A DNA stretch of 50,853 nucleotides, taken from positions 1 through 50,853 of the forward strand of contig JAKQSZ010000042.1 of assembly GCA_029569475.1 (NCBI GenBank). The letters run 5' to 3'. The notes under the pieces are model-generated. The model saw only the letters and a list, made by a program, of their open reading frames with translations. It was not told the DNA's origin and made no database searches. Position 1 is the stretch's first letter; the number at the start of each line of letters is the position of its first letter. Made by a program: the position numbers and the translations under genes. This DNA comes from Candidatus Eiseniibacteriota bacterium (GTDB lineage: Bacteria; Eisenbacteria; RBG-16-71-46; CAIMUX01). Below are positions 33,382 through 41,589 of this stretch, one piece after another.

Positions 33382-34224
33382 TCAGGGCTTGTCGGCCGGT
33401 GCCGGCGGAAGACCCAGGCCGGCGGCCAGCCGGGCTGCCCGTTCGACCCCGCGGGCCAGGGTGCTGCGGATCCGCCCGTCCTCCAACGCCAGGATCCCGC
33501 CGATCGTGCAACCGGCCGGCGTGGTGACGTCGTCCTTGAGGGCCGCCGGGTGCGTTCCCGTCTGCAGCACCATCTCGGCCGCCCCAAGCAGGGTGCGCGC
33601 CGCGAGCCGGATCGCCACGTCGCGCGGGAGTCCCATCATGACGCCCCCGTCGGCCAGCGCCTCGATCATCACGTAGGCGAAGGCTGGACCGCTCCCGGAG
33701 AGGCCGGTCACGGTGTTGAAGTGCTTCTCCTCGAGCACCAGCGTATCTCCCAGGACACCGAAGACCTTCCCCGCCAGGGCGAGATGAGCCTCCCCGACCT
33801 TCGCGCCGCGGGCGAAGACGGTCGTGCCGCGCCCGACCGAACAGGGGGTGTTGGGCATCGCGCGCAGCACGGCGCAGACGCCGCCGAGGGCCTCCTCCAT
33901 CTCGGCCAGGGGCACCCCCGCGGCGATCGAGATGTAGAGCTGTCCTCTTGAAGCGGCGCGGTTCTCCGAAAGCCGGCGCAACAGCGGGAGGATCTGGGGC
34001 GGCTTCAGGCAGAGGATGACCGTTTTGGCCTCGCGCGCGGCCGAGAGGGCATCGGTTCCCGCGCGCACCCCGAAGCGTTCCCGCACGGCGCGGGCCTTCT
34101 CCTCGGAACGAGTCACGGCGTGCACGTTCCCCGGCGCCGTCGTCTTCGAGCGCAGGATCCCCGAGAGGACCACCTCGCCCATCGTCCCGATGCCGATCAC
34201 CGCATAGCTGTGTCCGCGCGCCAT
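33382..34224 (-). CDS. proC: Pyrroline-5-carboxylate reductase
   Basis: A 280-residue ProC, the NAD(P)H-dependent last step of proline synthesis. The Rossmann start is YAVIGIGTMGEVVLSGIL. CLKPPQILPLL and RAMPNTPCSVGRGTTVF precede the C-terminal dimer domain: VTGLSGSGPAFAYVMIEAL, GLPRDVAIRLAARTLLG, TPAGCTIGGILALEDG. GGAGG lies four bases before the ATG at 34224. Length is normal and the frame intact. The 3' half has a second, truncated copy 14,590 bases away at 47972-48431. Confidence 0.96.
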   Translation of the reverse strand: MARGHSYAVIGIGTMGEVVLSGILRSKTTAPGNVHAVTRSEEKARAVRERFGVRAGTDALSAAREAKTVILCLKPPQILPLLRRLSENRAASRGQLYISIAAGVPLAEMEEALGGVCAVLRAMPNTPCSVGRGTTVFARGAKVGEAHLALAGKVFGVLGDTLVLEEKHFNTVTGLSGSGPAFAYVMIEALADGGVMMGLPRDVAIRLAARTLLGAAEMVLQTGTHPAALKDDVTTPAGCTIGGILALEDGRIRSTLARGVERAARLAAGLGLPPAPADKP

Positions 34225-34339
34225 GGCCCCTCCACATCTTCGATCAAGCCGAGGCCCGGAAACGGCCGTCCCCGGGCCGCCCGCGCTCCGAAAGGCAGCG
34301 GGCACCCCCGTGATCCTGGCTGACGACTTCCGTATCCTA
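34225..34339. other. No gene recognised
   Basis: Upstream region of proC. The sequence TATCCTAACGTGGAC near 34330 is slightly AT-richer, but no promoter is assigned. Confidence 0.3.
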
Positions 34340-34690
34340 ACGTGGACTTGACCGGCCCCGCGACGTGTTCTCCGTCGGGGTCACGCTGCAAACGGTCACG
34401 GCATCGGCGTAGTAGGAGCAGGTCGGCCAGGTTGACCGGGAACAGGGCGTCGCCGTGCGTCCGCGGGTCCTTGGAGGAGGTGCGGGCATGGGTGATCTCG
34501 GGTGCTGGCGGATCCCGGAACCGGCTACGGACTGGCGGACGATATCCAGGAACAGGTCGTGGCGATGGAGCCAGTAGGTTGCGGAGAAGGTGCGGGCGGT
34601 GAAGGTCCTGCGGCAGTGGAGGCAACGGTAGCGCCGGAGCGGCTGGGGAGAGGCTGGCGCGTCATAGCCCAAACGGCCTCGGCATGCCCG
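34340..34690 (-). pseudogene. Zinc-ribbon transposase-like gene remnant
   Basis: The minus strand encodes RYRCLHCRRTFTARTFSATY followed by WLHRHDLFLDIVRQSVAGSG and IRQ. This matches the zinc-ribbon and helix-turn-helix opening of a transposase-like family ('QRYRCxxCxRxFSxQTFSxTYWL+RPxLxxxVxxxLxxxSGxRQ'). The frame then shifts: THARTSSKDPRTHGDALFPVNL in another frame corresponds to the following 'S.sTV.R...RLGRHaLLFh' part. No catalytic domain and no terminal inverted repeats are seen. It is the first of several broken genes in a row. Confidence 0.55.
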
Positions 34691-34731
34691 AAAACCCGCT
34701 GACGTCGGTCATGGACGCGCCTGTAGCCCAG

Positions 34732-35243
34732 CTACGGCGGTGCCAAAACACAATTCCCTCCACAACCTTCCCCGCTGACGTCGACTACGACGAGTCCGCT
34801 CCCGAAGACGGAGACGTACGCATACGAGCCGGCGGCCGCGACGCCGTAGGCGAAGTCAGGTGTGCTCATCTGAGCCCGCCGGACCGGGTGGAACGGATCG
34901 CTCACGTCAAAAATCGCGATGCCGGCCTCGCTGTCCGCCAGGTAGGCGCGGCCGCCGGCTACCGCGACACCGACCGCCATGCCGTTGCTCTCGACGCTGC
35001 GCAGCAACACCGGATCACGGGATCTGTCAGGTCCACAACCGAGAGGCCGTACAACCCATCCGCGACGTAGGCCATGCTTCCCACCACGGCCACGTCGACG
35101 CCGTTTCCGGGCGTCGTCACACCGCCGATCCATGTCAGGTGGTCCTCGTAGTGCACGCAAGCTCCCGCCTGGGCTGCACAGATCAGGCTCATGGCGAAGA
35201 CGAAGGGTGCGAGCGATAGACGAAACCGCGGGGTACCTCGCAT
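34732..35243 (-). pseudogene. Frameshifted LVIVD-repeat secreted protein
   Basis: From the ATG at 35243 a signal peptide (LSLAPFVFAMSLICAAQAGA) leads into an LVIVD repeat: VDVAVVGSMAYVADGLYGLS then VVDLTDP. The frame is then lost. In the next frame DPVLLRSVESNGMAVGVAVA, AYLADSEAGIAIFDVSDPFH and AYVSVFGSGLVVVDVSGEG continue the same repeats to a stop at 34732. One indel at about 35011-35027 explains the break, either real or a base-calling error. LVIVD proteins are beta-propeller-like surface proteins. The repaired product would be about 170 residues, short for the family. Confidence 0.75.
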
Positions 35244-35510
35244 GGGTTACCTCCTTTACGGGAGAAAATGAGGCCACGGGACAGGATCGCCGCACAAACT
35301 TCACTGCACTGACCGAGCCGGACACCAGACCCACGATCGAACGCAACTGCTCTTGGGCCGCGGCAGCCTTCGCGTCAAGCGCGATGCGGCTCGCGGCGGC
35401 TTCCGGGCCGGAGAGCCCCAGTTCGTCCGCCGTCTCGTCGCCGGTGAAATGCGGTGTATGATCGAAACGAGAAGGATTGCGCCGCGGATCATTTCCGCGC
35501 CACCGCTGTC
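35244..35510. other. Possible minus-strand coding remnant
   Basis: Between the LVIVD and GNAT genes, the minus strand (about 35440-35300) reads TGDETADELGLSGPEAAASR and IALDAKAAAAQEQLRSI, which looks like real helical protein text, but I recognise no family and see no start. On the plus strand, TATGAT at about 35457 could be a -10 element for the GNAT gene, with no clear -35. Confidence 0.3.
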
Positions 35511-35983
35511 ATGACCGAGGGGAAGACGTTGAGCACACTCGAACCAGCCGCGGTCCACGTGCGTCCGGGCACTGTCTCCGATGCATCCGCCATCGTGGCG
35601 CTGATCCGCCAACTCGCCGCGTCCACAGGCGAGGAATCACCTGTCACGGAGGACTTCGTGCGAGGCTATTGCACGACACCTGGTTCGGCGTTGCTGGTAG
35701 CCGAACGAGATGGAAACGTGATCGGCCTGCTGTCCTGGTCCCTCACGCTATCCCTCTACCATGCGGCACCATGTGGCCTCATGGAAGACTCGTGGTCGAT
35801 GAGCAAGCGCGGGGACAAGGCATCGGGCGCCGCCTTGTAGAGGAGTTGCTCGCCAGGGGGCGCGCCGAGGGCTGGGCTGAGGTTTCCGTGAGCACCATGC
35901 CGGAGAACGCCGGAGCCCAGCGGTTCTACAGGTCGCTGGGGTTGACGGACGAGGCCGTCTACCTGGAACGCCACCTGCGCTGA
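35511..35983 (+). pseudogene. Frameshifted GNAT-family N-acetyltransferase
   Basis: The first part (from ATG 35511, or a TTG six codons on) reads VHVRPGTVSDASAIVALIRQLA, ALLVAERDGNVIGLLSWSLTLSLY. After a break near 35780-35795 the next frame continues LVVDEQARGQGIGRRLVEELLA, with the acetyl-CoA motif RGQGIG, and ends MPENAGAQRFYRSLGLTDEA...LERHLR. Together they are a complete GNAT enzyme of about 155 residues. A single-base indel accounts for the break, so a sequencing error is possible; otherwise the gene is dead. Substrate unknown. Confidence 0.8.
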
Positions 35984-36269
35984 GTGCGGGGGCGGGCGTC
36001 GCCTCTTGCGCCCACGATTCGCACTGGCCGCCTCGCCTGGACGAGCGTCGCAGTTCACCGGGCTGGCTGCTTGAATGCTGCCCATCAGGTGCGTATGTTC
36101 CACCGAACGGGAACGTGAGCTCCTCGCGAGGCCTCAGCCGCGCCGGGCCGGATCAATCCCCCGTTTGCCATTCTTGAAGAAGCCTGGTAGAGCGCGTTCC
36201 GGGCCGCGAGTAAACGTAGGAGCAATAGCCATCCACGGCCCGGTCCGGGATCACGGCAGAGGAGACTCC

Positions 36270-37778
36270 ATGGAGCAGGATCATCATTCGGACGCCGCGC
36301 ATTCGGGCACGCCACGACCGGGCACCGCGCATTCGGACGCCGCGCACTCCGGACCGGTGCACACGGCCCCAACAGACTCTTCCGTGGCTCACACGGTCCA
36401 CGCGGGCCACTCGACCCAGGCTGCTGACACGGGCCACGCGGGCCACGCGGGCCACACTCCCTCTCCTGAGTGGCTTGCTTCCTACAAGGCCGCCTTCGAA
36501 GAGGCGCGGCCGGACCCCGGACGGGCAGTCGTGTCCATTGAGCTGGATCTCCAGGAGGTGGACTGGGAGTTCGAGCCGGGCGTCCCCACCCGCGCATGGA
36601 CCGTCGGCGAAACGGTGCCGGGCCGGACTCTGGAGGCCCGTGTCGGCGACGTTCTCGAGATCCGTCTGAACAACCGCTTGCCCGAGCCCACCGCCATCCA
36701 CTGGCACGGCCTGCGGATCCCCGCGGCCATGGACGGTACGGAGCACGTGCAGCGGCCGATCGCGCCGGGAGCGACGTTCACCTACCGGTACAGGCTCCCG
36801 GACGCCGGCACCTTCTGGTATCACTCCCATGTCAACGAAACCGTGCAGGTGGAGCGGGGCCTGTACGGCGCCCTGATTGTGCGCGGACCGGATGAGCCCC
36901 TTCTCGACGGCGAACGCGTGCTCGTTTTCGACGATGTGGAGTTGGATGGCCAGGGGCAGGTGAAGCCGCCCGGCCGGTGGATCGAATCGCACGACGGGCG
37001 CGAGGGGCACATCCGGCTGGTCAACGGCAGGCGCGAGCCCCTTCTCGACATGGCAGCCGGACGCGTCGAGCGGTGGCGGATCATCAACGCGGCCAGCGCG
37101 CGCTACCTGCGCCTGTCGATCGGTGGGCGGCCGTTCTCGATCATCGCGTCCGGAGGCGGCCTGATCGCATCGCCGGTGCCGGCGACCGAAGTCCTCGTGG
37201 TTCCCGGCAATCGTGTGGACCTGGCGGTGGGGCCCTTCGCCGAGGGGGAGACTTTGCGGATCGAGTCGCTTCCGTTCAAGCGCGGCGCGTTTCGCGCGCA
37301 GAGGAAGCCCGAGAACTTCGCGACCCTGCGGGTGGGGGCTTCCGCGATCTCCAAGGCTTCCTTGCCCGGCCGGCTCCGCGAGATCGATCCTTTGCCGATC
37401 GGCAACGCGCCGGACGAACGCGAAGTCCGGCTGGGATTCTCCCTCGGGCTCAAACACGGTGTCGAGTTCAACATCAACCACGAGCAGCATCACCGGGCCG
37501 ATCCGGTGCGCGTGGGGGCGTTGCAGGTGTGGGACGTGGTCAACAAGTCGCCCGTCCACCATCCCTTCCATCTGCATGGGTTCTTCTTCCAGGTGCTGGA
37601 GATCAATGGCGCGCCGCCGCCCTATCTCTCCTGGGAGGACACGGTCAACGTCCCTGCGTTGGGCCGGGTGCGCATTGCCTGGATGCCCGACGACCGGCCG
37701 GGAGAGTGGATGTATCACTGTCACATTCTCGAACACCATGCGGCGGGGATGATGGCGCACTTCGAGGTGGTGCGATGA
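36270..37778 (+). CDS. Multicopper oxidase with histidine-rich N-terminus
   Basis: A 502-residue three-cupredoxin-type oxidase. All four copper-binding clusters are present: HWHGLRIP (near residue 143), FWYHSHVNE (near 184), HHPFHLHGFFF (near 430) and MYHCHILEHHAAGM (near 482), the last with the type 1 Cys-His. Such enzymes oxidise Cu(I), Mn, Fe(II) or phenolics with O2. The first 70 residues are repetitive and His-rich (HSDAAHSG, HAGHAGHT), probably binding metal. No signal peptide or Tat motif is visible, unusual for a family that mostly works outside the cytoplasm. GAGGAG precedes the ATG at 36270 by five bases. It is followed on the same strand by an FAD oxidoreductase. Confidence 0.93.
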   Translation: MEQDHHSDAAHSGTPRPGTAHSDAAHSGPVHTAPTDSSVAHTVHAGHSTQAADTGHAGHAGHTPSPEWLASYKAAFEEARPDPGRAVVSIELDLQEVDWEFEPGVPTRAWTVGETVPGRTLEARVGDVLEIRLNNRLPEPTAIHWHGLRIPAAMDGTEHVQRPIAPGATFTYRYRLPDAGTFWYHSHVNETVQVERGLYGALIVRGPDEPLLDGERVLVFDDVELDGQGQVKPPGRWIESHDGREGHIRLVNGRREPLLDMAAGRVERWRIINAASARYLRLSIGGRPFSIIASGGGLIASPVPATEVLVVPGNRVDLAVGPFAEGETLRIESLPFKRGAFRAQRKPENFATLRVGASAISKASLPGRLREIDPLPIGNAPDEREVRLGFSLGLKHGVEFNINHEQHHRADPVRVGALQVWDVVNKSPVHHPFHLHGFFFQVLEINGAPPPYLSWEDTVNVPALGRVRIAWMPDDRPGEWMYHCHILEHHAAGMMAHFEVVR

Positions 37779-37935
37779 GCCGGGGGATGGTGGTCTGCAT
37801 CGAGGTGGTGCGATGGGCGGTGTGATACCCGGCGGGCCTCGACCGGGCGGCATGAGCGACGTGATGCATCGCGTACTTCGACCGGGCGCGATGGGAGGGC
37901 TTGCGCATCGCGGGTCTCGACGTGGTGCTATCAAG
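37762..37935 (+). repeat. 39-base tandem repeat overlapping the stop codon
   Basis: The last codons of the oxidase gene (TCGAGGTGGTGCGATG, 37762) recur exactly at 37800 and in eroded form at 37839 (TCGACCGGGCGGCATG), 37878 (TCGACCGGGCGCGATG) and 37917 (TCGACGTGGTGCTATC). Spacing is 38, then 39, 39 and 39 bases. The repeats fill the gap to the next gene. Confidence 0.85.
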
Positions 37936-37946
37936 GGTATTCCTGT

Positions 37947-39659
37947 ATGAGCGGTCCGGCTGCGCTGGAAGGTGCCGCGCAACGGCCGGCGATCGTGCTC
38001 GTGGCCGGCGACGATCCGGGCGACACCCTCCTGCTGCACGAGATCAGAGCCCGGTACGGCGGCGACTATAGCATCCTGGTGGAGTCCTCTCCCGATGCGG
38101 CGCGGGCCCGGTTGAAGTCTCTGGCAGCTTCCGGCGCACCGGTCGCCCTGGTCCTGGCCGGACGCGAGCCGGGCGGGCCCGAGCTGCTTGCGGCCACCCG
38201 CGCCGTATGCCCGCTGGCCAAGCGGGGTCTGCTCCTGCGTTGGAACGAGAACCGCATCGCGCGTGAGGACGTGATGCGCCTGATGGGCGCGGGGCGAGCG
38301 GATTCGTATGTCATCCGCCCCGCAGCGTCGCCGGACGAGCGTTTCCACCGCTCCATCACGGAACTCCTCGGCGAGTGGTGGCGGCTGCGCGGCGGTCCGT
38401 TTGTGGCCGTGCGGATCGTGACCGCCCAGGAAGGATCGGCCCGCGCGAAGGAGATGGCCGACCTCCTCACCCGGCAGGATTTCCCTTGCCGGATCTACTC
38501 CTTCCAGTCGCCGGAGGGGCGCGCGATCCTTGCCGGCGTCGATCTCGATGGGCACTTCGGCTGCGCGGTCGTTCTTCCGGGCGGGGGAGTCCTGGTGGAT
38601 CCGAGCAATGTGGAAGTGGCCGAAGCCATCGGCGCCAGGACGCGCCCGGGCCCGGGGACGTACGACGTGGTCATCGTGGGAGGAGGACCGGCCGGTCTGG
38701 CGGCCGCCGTGACCGCTTCCTCCGAGGGCCTGCGCGTCGGGCTGATCGAGCGAGTCGCCGTGGGCGGCCAGGCGGGTACCAGTTCCCTCATCCGCAACTA
38801 TCTCGGCTTTCCGCGCGGCATCAGCGGCGCCGAACTCGCCGCCCGGGCCGTCGATCAGGCGATCCTCTTCGGAACGGAGATGATCTACGGCCGCTCCGCC
38901 ATCCGCCTTGAGGAGAGGGGCGATCTGCGGATGGTGGAACTCGACGACGGCTGCGAGATCCCCGCCAAAACCCTGGTGATCGCCACCGGAGTCTCCTATC
39001 GCTCCCTCGAAGTGCCCGCTCTCGAGCCCTTCATCGGCACGGGCGTGTTCTACGGGGCCGCGGTTTCGGAGGCCGGCTCGGTCGCGGGGCAGCATGTCTG
39101 CGTGGTGGGCGGAGGCAACTCCGCCGGTCAGGCCGCCCTGCACCTGGCCAGGTTTGCGCGGCGGGTCACGGTGCTCGTGCGGTCCGATTCCCTGGCCAGC
39201 AGCATGTCGCGCTACCTCATCGACGAGGTCGAGGCCTGTCCGAACATCGAGGTGCGGTACGGGGTTGAGCTGGCCGACGGCGGCGGGGCGGGCAAGCTCG
39301 AGTGGATCGTCCTCAGGGATCGCCGCTCCGGCGGGACGGAGAAGCATCCGGCCGCGGCCCTCTTCGTCCTCATCGGAGCCGAGCCGCCGACCTCCTGGCT
39401 CCCTGCCTCCATCGCGCGCGATCCCTGGGGGTACATCGTCACCGGTAACGGGTGCGCCGAGTGGTGCGCGAAGCACGGCCAGGGGGCAGGCGCTCCCGCT
39501 CGGGAACCGGGGCTCTTCGAGACCAGCATGGAAGGGGTGTTCGCGGTCGGGGATGTGCGCCGGGGAGCCGTCAAGCGGGTTGCCTCGGCGGCGGGCGAAG
39601 GGGCGGTCTGTGTGCGGCTGATCCACGAATTCCTGGCGGGCCGCGGGGCGTCAGGGTAG
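37947..39659 (+). CDS. Receiver-like/thioredoxin-like/FAD oxidoreductase fusion (thioredoxin reductase-type)
   Basis: A 570-residue flavoprotein. Residues 12-130 are receiver-like (IVLVAGDDPGDTLLLHEIRA, VALVLAGREPGG), but Gly replaces the phospho-acceptor Asp. Residues 145-220 look thioredoxin/glutaredoxin-like without CxxC (MADLLTRQDFPCRIYSFQSP). From about 239 comes a thioredoxin reductase-type core: YDVVIVGGGPAGLAAAVTAS (FAD), VAVGGQAGTSSLIRNYLGFP, VCVVGGGNSAGQAALHLARF (NAD(P)H) and GVFAVGDVRRGAVKRVASA (FAD). The redox CxxC of true reductases is absent from the NAD(P)H domain, so it is probably a ferredoxin/NADP-type or regulatory oxidoreductase. The start ATG lacks a good ribosome site. 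It probably shares a transcript with the oxidase gene. Confidence 0.85.
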   Translation: MSGPAALEGAAQRPAIVLVAGDDPGDTLLLHEIRARYGGDYSILVESSPDAARARLKSLAASGAPVALVLAGREPGGPELLAATRAVCPLAKRGLLLRWNENRIAREDVMRLMGAGRADSYVIRPAASPDERFHRSITELLGEWWRLRGGPFVAVRIVTAQEGSARAKEMADLLTRQDFPCRIYSFQSPEGRAILAGVDLDGHFGCAVVLPGGGVLVDPSNVEVAEAIGARTRPGPGTYDVVIVGGGPAGLAAAVTASSEGLRVGLIERVAVGGQAGTSSLIRNYLGFPRGISGAELAARAVDQAILFGTEMIYGRSAIRLEERGDLRMVELDDGCEIPAKTLVIATGVSYRSLEVPALEPFIGTGVFYGAAVSEAGSVAGQHVCVVGGGNSAGQAALHLARFARRVTVLVRSDSLASSMSRYLIDEVEACPNIEVRYGVELADGGGAGKLEWIVLRDRRSGGTEKHPAAALFVLIGAEPPTSWLPASIARDPWGYIVTGNGCAEWCAKHGQGAGAPAREPGLFETSMEGVFAVGDVRRGAVKRVASAAGEGAVCVRLIHEFLAGRGASG

Positions 39660-39686
39660 GGGCGGGAACGTACGTCCGGCGTTCGC

Positions 39687-40524
39687 TCAGCGGACATCGC
39701 CCAGGACGCTGCGCGACCCGCGATCGGTCGCAGCGAAGGATTCGCCGGGGCGCCGGCCCAGCAGGATTGGCTGGTAGAAGCGCCCATCGAGCCGCTCGAC
39801 CTGTGTGAAGCCGGCTCGCCGCATCAGCGCCATCAACTTGCCGGTTCCGACGGCGTAGTACCGCGACCGCATCACCTTGGTCGTGCAATCCGAGCCGCCG
39901 TGGTCGAACACGAAGTACATGGCCAGGTCGTATACCAGTCCGTGGAACTCCCACACCTGCCAGATCAGGCAACGGACGCCCCGCTCGTCACGGACCCCGT
40001 ACGGCTTCACCTGGATCCCGGCCCGGTCCTCCCGGTCGCAATCACGCACCGTCACCAAGCAGCCCCCGCCCGGCCGGGTGCACGCGAAGAACTGCTGGAA
40101 CGCGACCAGCAGATCCTCGTCGGTCAGCAGGTGCGGGACTGCATCATCGCACGCGATCACCAGGTCGAACCGTTCCCCCGCGGTGGGGCCACGCGAGCTG
40201 AACGCCGCGGTGGTGGTTCCGCAAGTGACGCATGTCGGCGACGGAAAAGGGGATCGAGAGCCCACGGTCCCTGGCCTGCCGCCTGGCCCGCTCCACCGCA
40301 GCGACCGAGAGATCGGATCCGGTGACCCGATGGCCCATGGCGGCCAAGCCCAGGGCCTGCGTACCGATCCCGCAGGCCGCGTCGAGAATGGACAGGCGGC
40401 CCTCCCCCCACCGCTCCTGGACCCGGGAGACGCCAGGCCTGGCGTTGTCGAGAGATCCCTGGCCGAGCGACTCGTTCAACGGCAGCTTCGCCCTGTTACC
40501 TGCCTGGCGAGCTTTGAAGTACAC
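39687..40524 (-). pseudogene. Frameshifted SAM-dependent methyltransferase
   Basis: The first part, from 40524, contains motif I: LSILDAACGIGTQALGLAAM, then VTGSDLSVAAVERARRQARD and FSVADMRHLRN. The frame breaks near 40215-40235. The second frame continues FSSRGPTAGERFDLVIACDD, AVPHLLTDEDLLVAFQQFF, TRPGGGCLVTVRDCD and MALMRRAGFTQVERLDGRFY to the stop at 39687. Together they form a class I methyltransferase of normal size. The N-terminus before motif I seems short or altered. One indel explains the break. Confidence 0.75.
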
Positions 40525-40968
40525 GTGTCAACGTCAGCGATCCGGGGCTTGTGTGCCGTGAGCCCTTCATCGAAAGTCGCGCTGCGCGTCTCGTTCGCCT
40601 TTTTCGTCCAGCAGTTCGAGTGCGATGCCGAACGGCAGTTCCGCCCGGAGGGCCGGCCTCGCCGGCCCTGGGCGGGCGGATGCGCTAGCCGGACGCACAC
40701 CGGTCGCCCCCGACGGGCCACCGTTCCCGGCACCGGCGGTTCCGAGATGTCAGGCCCCTGGTCGATCGAGTCGGCGATGCCGGTACCGCCCCGTTCCGCC
40801 GATGCGCGCCCGGTTGCCGGTTCCGCCGGGTCCCGCCGTCCTCGGTGGACGACCGCCCAACCCCGGGCGTACACTGCTTGCGTCAACCAGGGACGGCCCA
40901 ATTCTCTGCGTTCGACGGCGGTGGCCCGGGGCCGCGCCGGCGAATCCGGGACTGCCCAGAGGAATCGC
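40525..40968. promoter_or_regulatory. Intergenic region with a perfect hairpin and a candidate promoter
   Basis: AGGGCCGG (40649-40656), CCTCG, CCGGCCCT (40662-40669) form a perfect 8-bp stem-loop without a T-run. TGGACG (40846-40851) and TACACT (40870-40875) are 18 bases apart and could be a promoter for the sigma gene that starts at 40969. No gene is recognised in these 440 bases. Confidence 0.35.
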
Positions 40969-41589
40969 GTGACACACGAGACGTTCGGGTCCAGGGCGAG
41001 GCAACGGGACGAGGGCCCTGTTTCACACGACGCGCGGAACGCCGGAGCACCCCGCGCGCTCGAAACCTCCTCGATCCTCGCGGCGAGAGCGGCTGCCGGA
41101 CGGCAGGAGGCGATGGCCGCGCTCTCGGCACGATTCGTCCCCTTGCTCGAGCGGTGGTTCGCCGGCCGCTTCCCTCAGCTCAACCTGAGGCCCGGTGCTG
41201 TTCGCGACATGATCGAACGGGGGCTGGCCGAGGCTGTCGGGCGGATGGCATCTTCCCGCACGCTCAACAGCGTGGCGGTTCTGGACGAGGCGATGGGCGC
41301 CATTGTCCGGGCCGCGGAGAAGATGGGCCAGGATCTGACGGCGACCGCCCCGCTCAAACCGGCCGCGCGGCGCGACATCGAGTTGGAGGATGCCCGCACC
41401 CGGTATCGTGAGGGGCTCGCCAGATTGGATCCCATGGAACGCCTCGGCATCGTGCTGCGTATCGAGCTCCAGTCCGATTGGGAGTTCATTGCCGGTGAGA
41501 CCGGCTCCCCTTCGGTCGAGGCCGCGCGATCGCTGGTTGTGCAGGGGCTCCTGCGGCTCGCCGGGGAGATGCGGCATGTCCGCGCCTGA
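40969..41589 (+). CDS. Divergent ECF-like sigma factor (kinase-linked)
   Basis: A 206-residue protein from the GTG at 40969, with AGAGGA five bases upstream. SILAARAAAGRQEAMAALSA then RFVPLLERWFAGRFPQL resembles sigma region 1.2/2.1 of ECF factors ('LLxRAxxGDxxAxxxLxxRYxPxLxRwaxgRLP'), and the C-terminal half (RYREGLARLDPMERLGIVLR and SPSVEAARSLVVQGLLRLAG) resembles region 4. The DDLxQE motif of region 2.2 is replaced by VRDMIERGLAEAV, so it is diverged. It overlaps the kinase gene by 14 bases; sigma-like genes immediately before Ser/Thr kinase-TPR genes are a recurrent arrangement in Acidobacteria and similar groups. Function as a sigma factor is likely but not certain. Confidence 0.65.
   Translation: MTHETFGSRARQRDEGPVSHDARNAGAPRALETSSILAARAAAGRQEAMAALSARFVPLLERWFAGRFPQLNLRPGAVRDMIERGLAEAVGRMASSRTLNSVAVLDEAMGAIVRAAEKMGQDLTATAPLKPAARRDIELEDARTRYREGLARLDPMERLGIVLRIELQSDWEFIAGETGSPSVEAARSLVVQGLLRLAGEMRHVRA

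Noticed and set aside
36153..39626. An 1157-codon minus-strand frame opposite the oxidase and FAD genes
   Set aside because: It spans two well-supported plus-strand genes and their repeat gap and has no recognisable domain.
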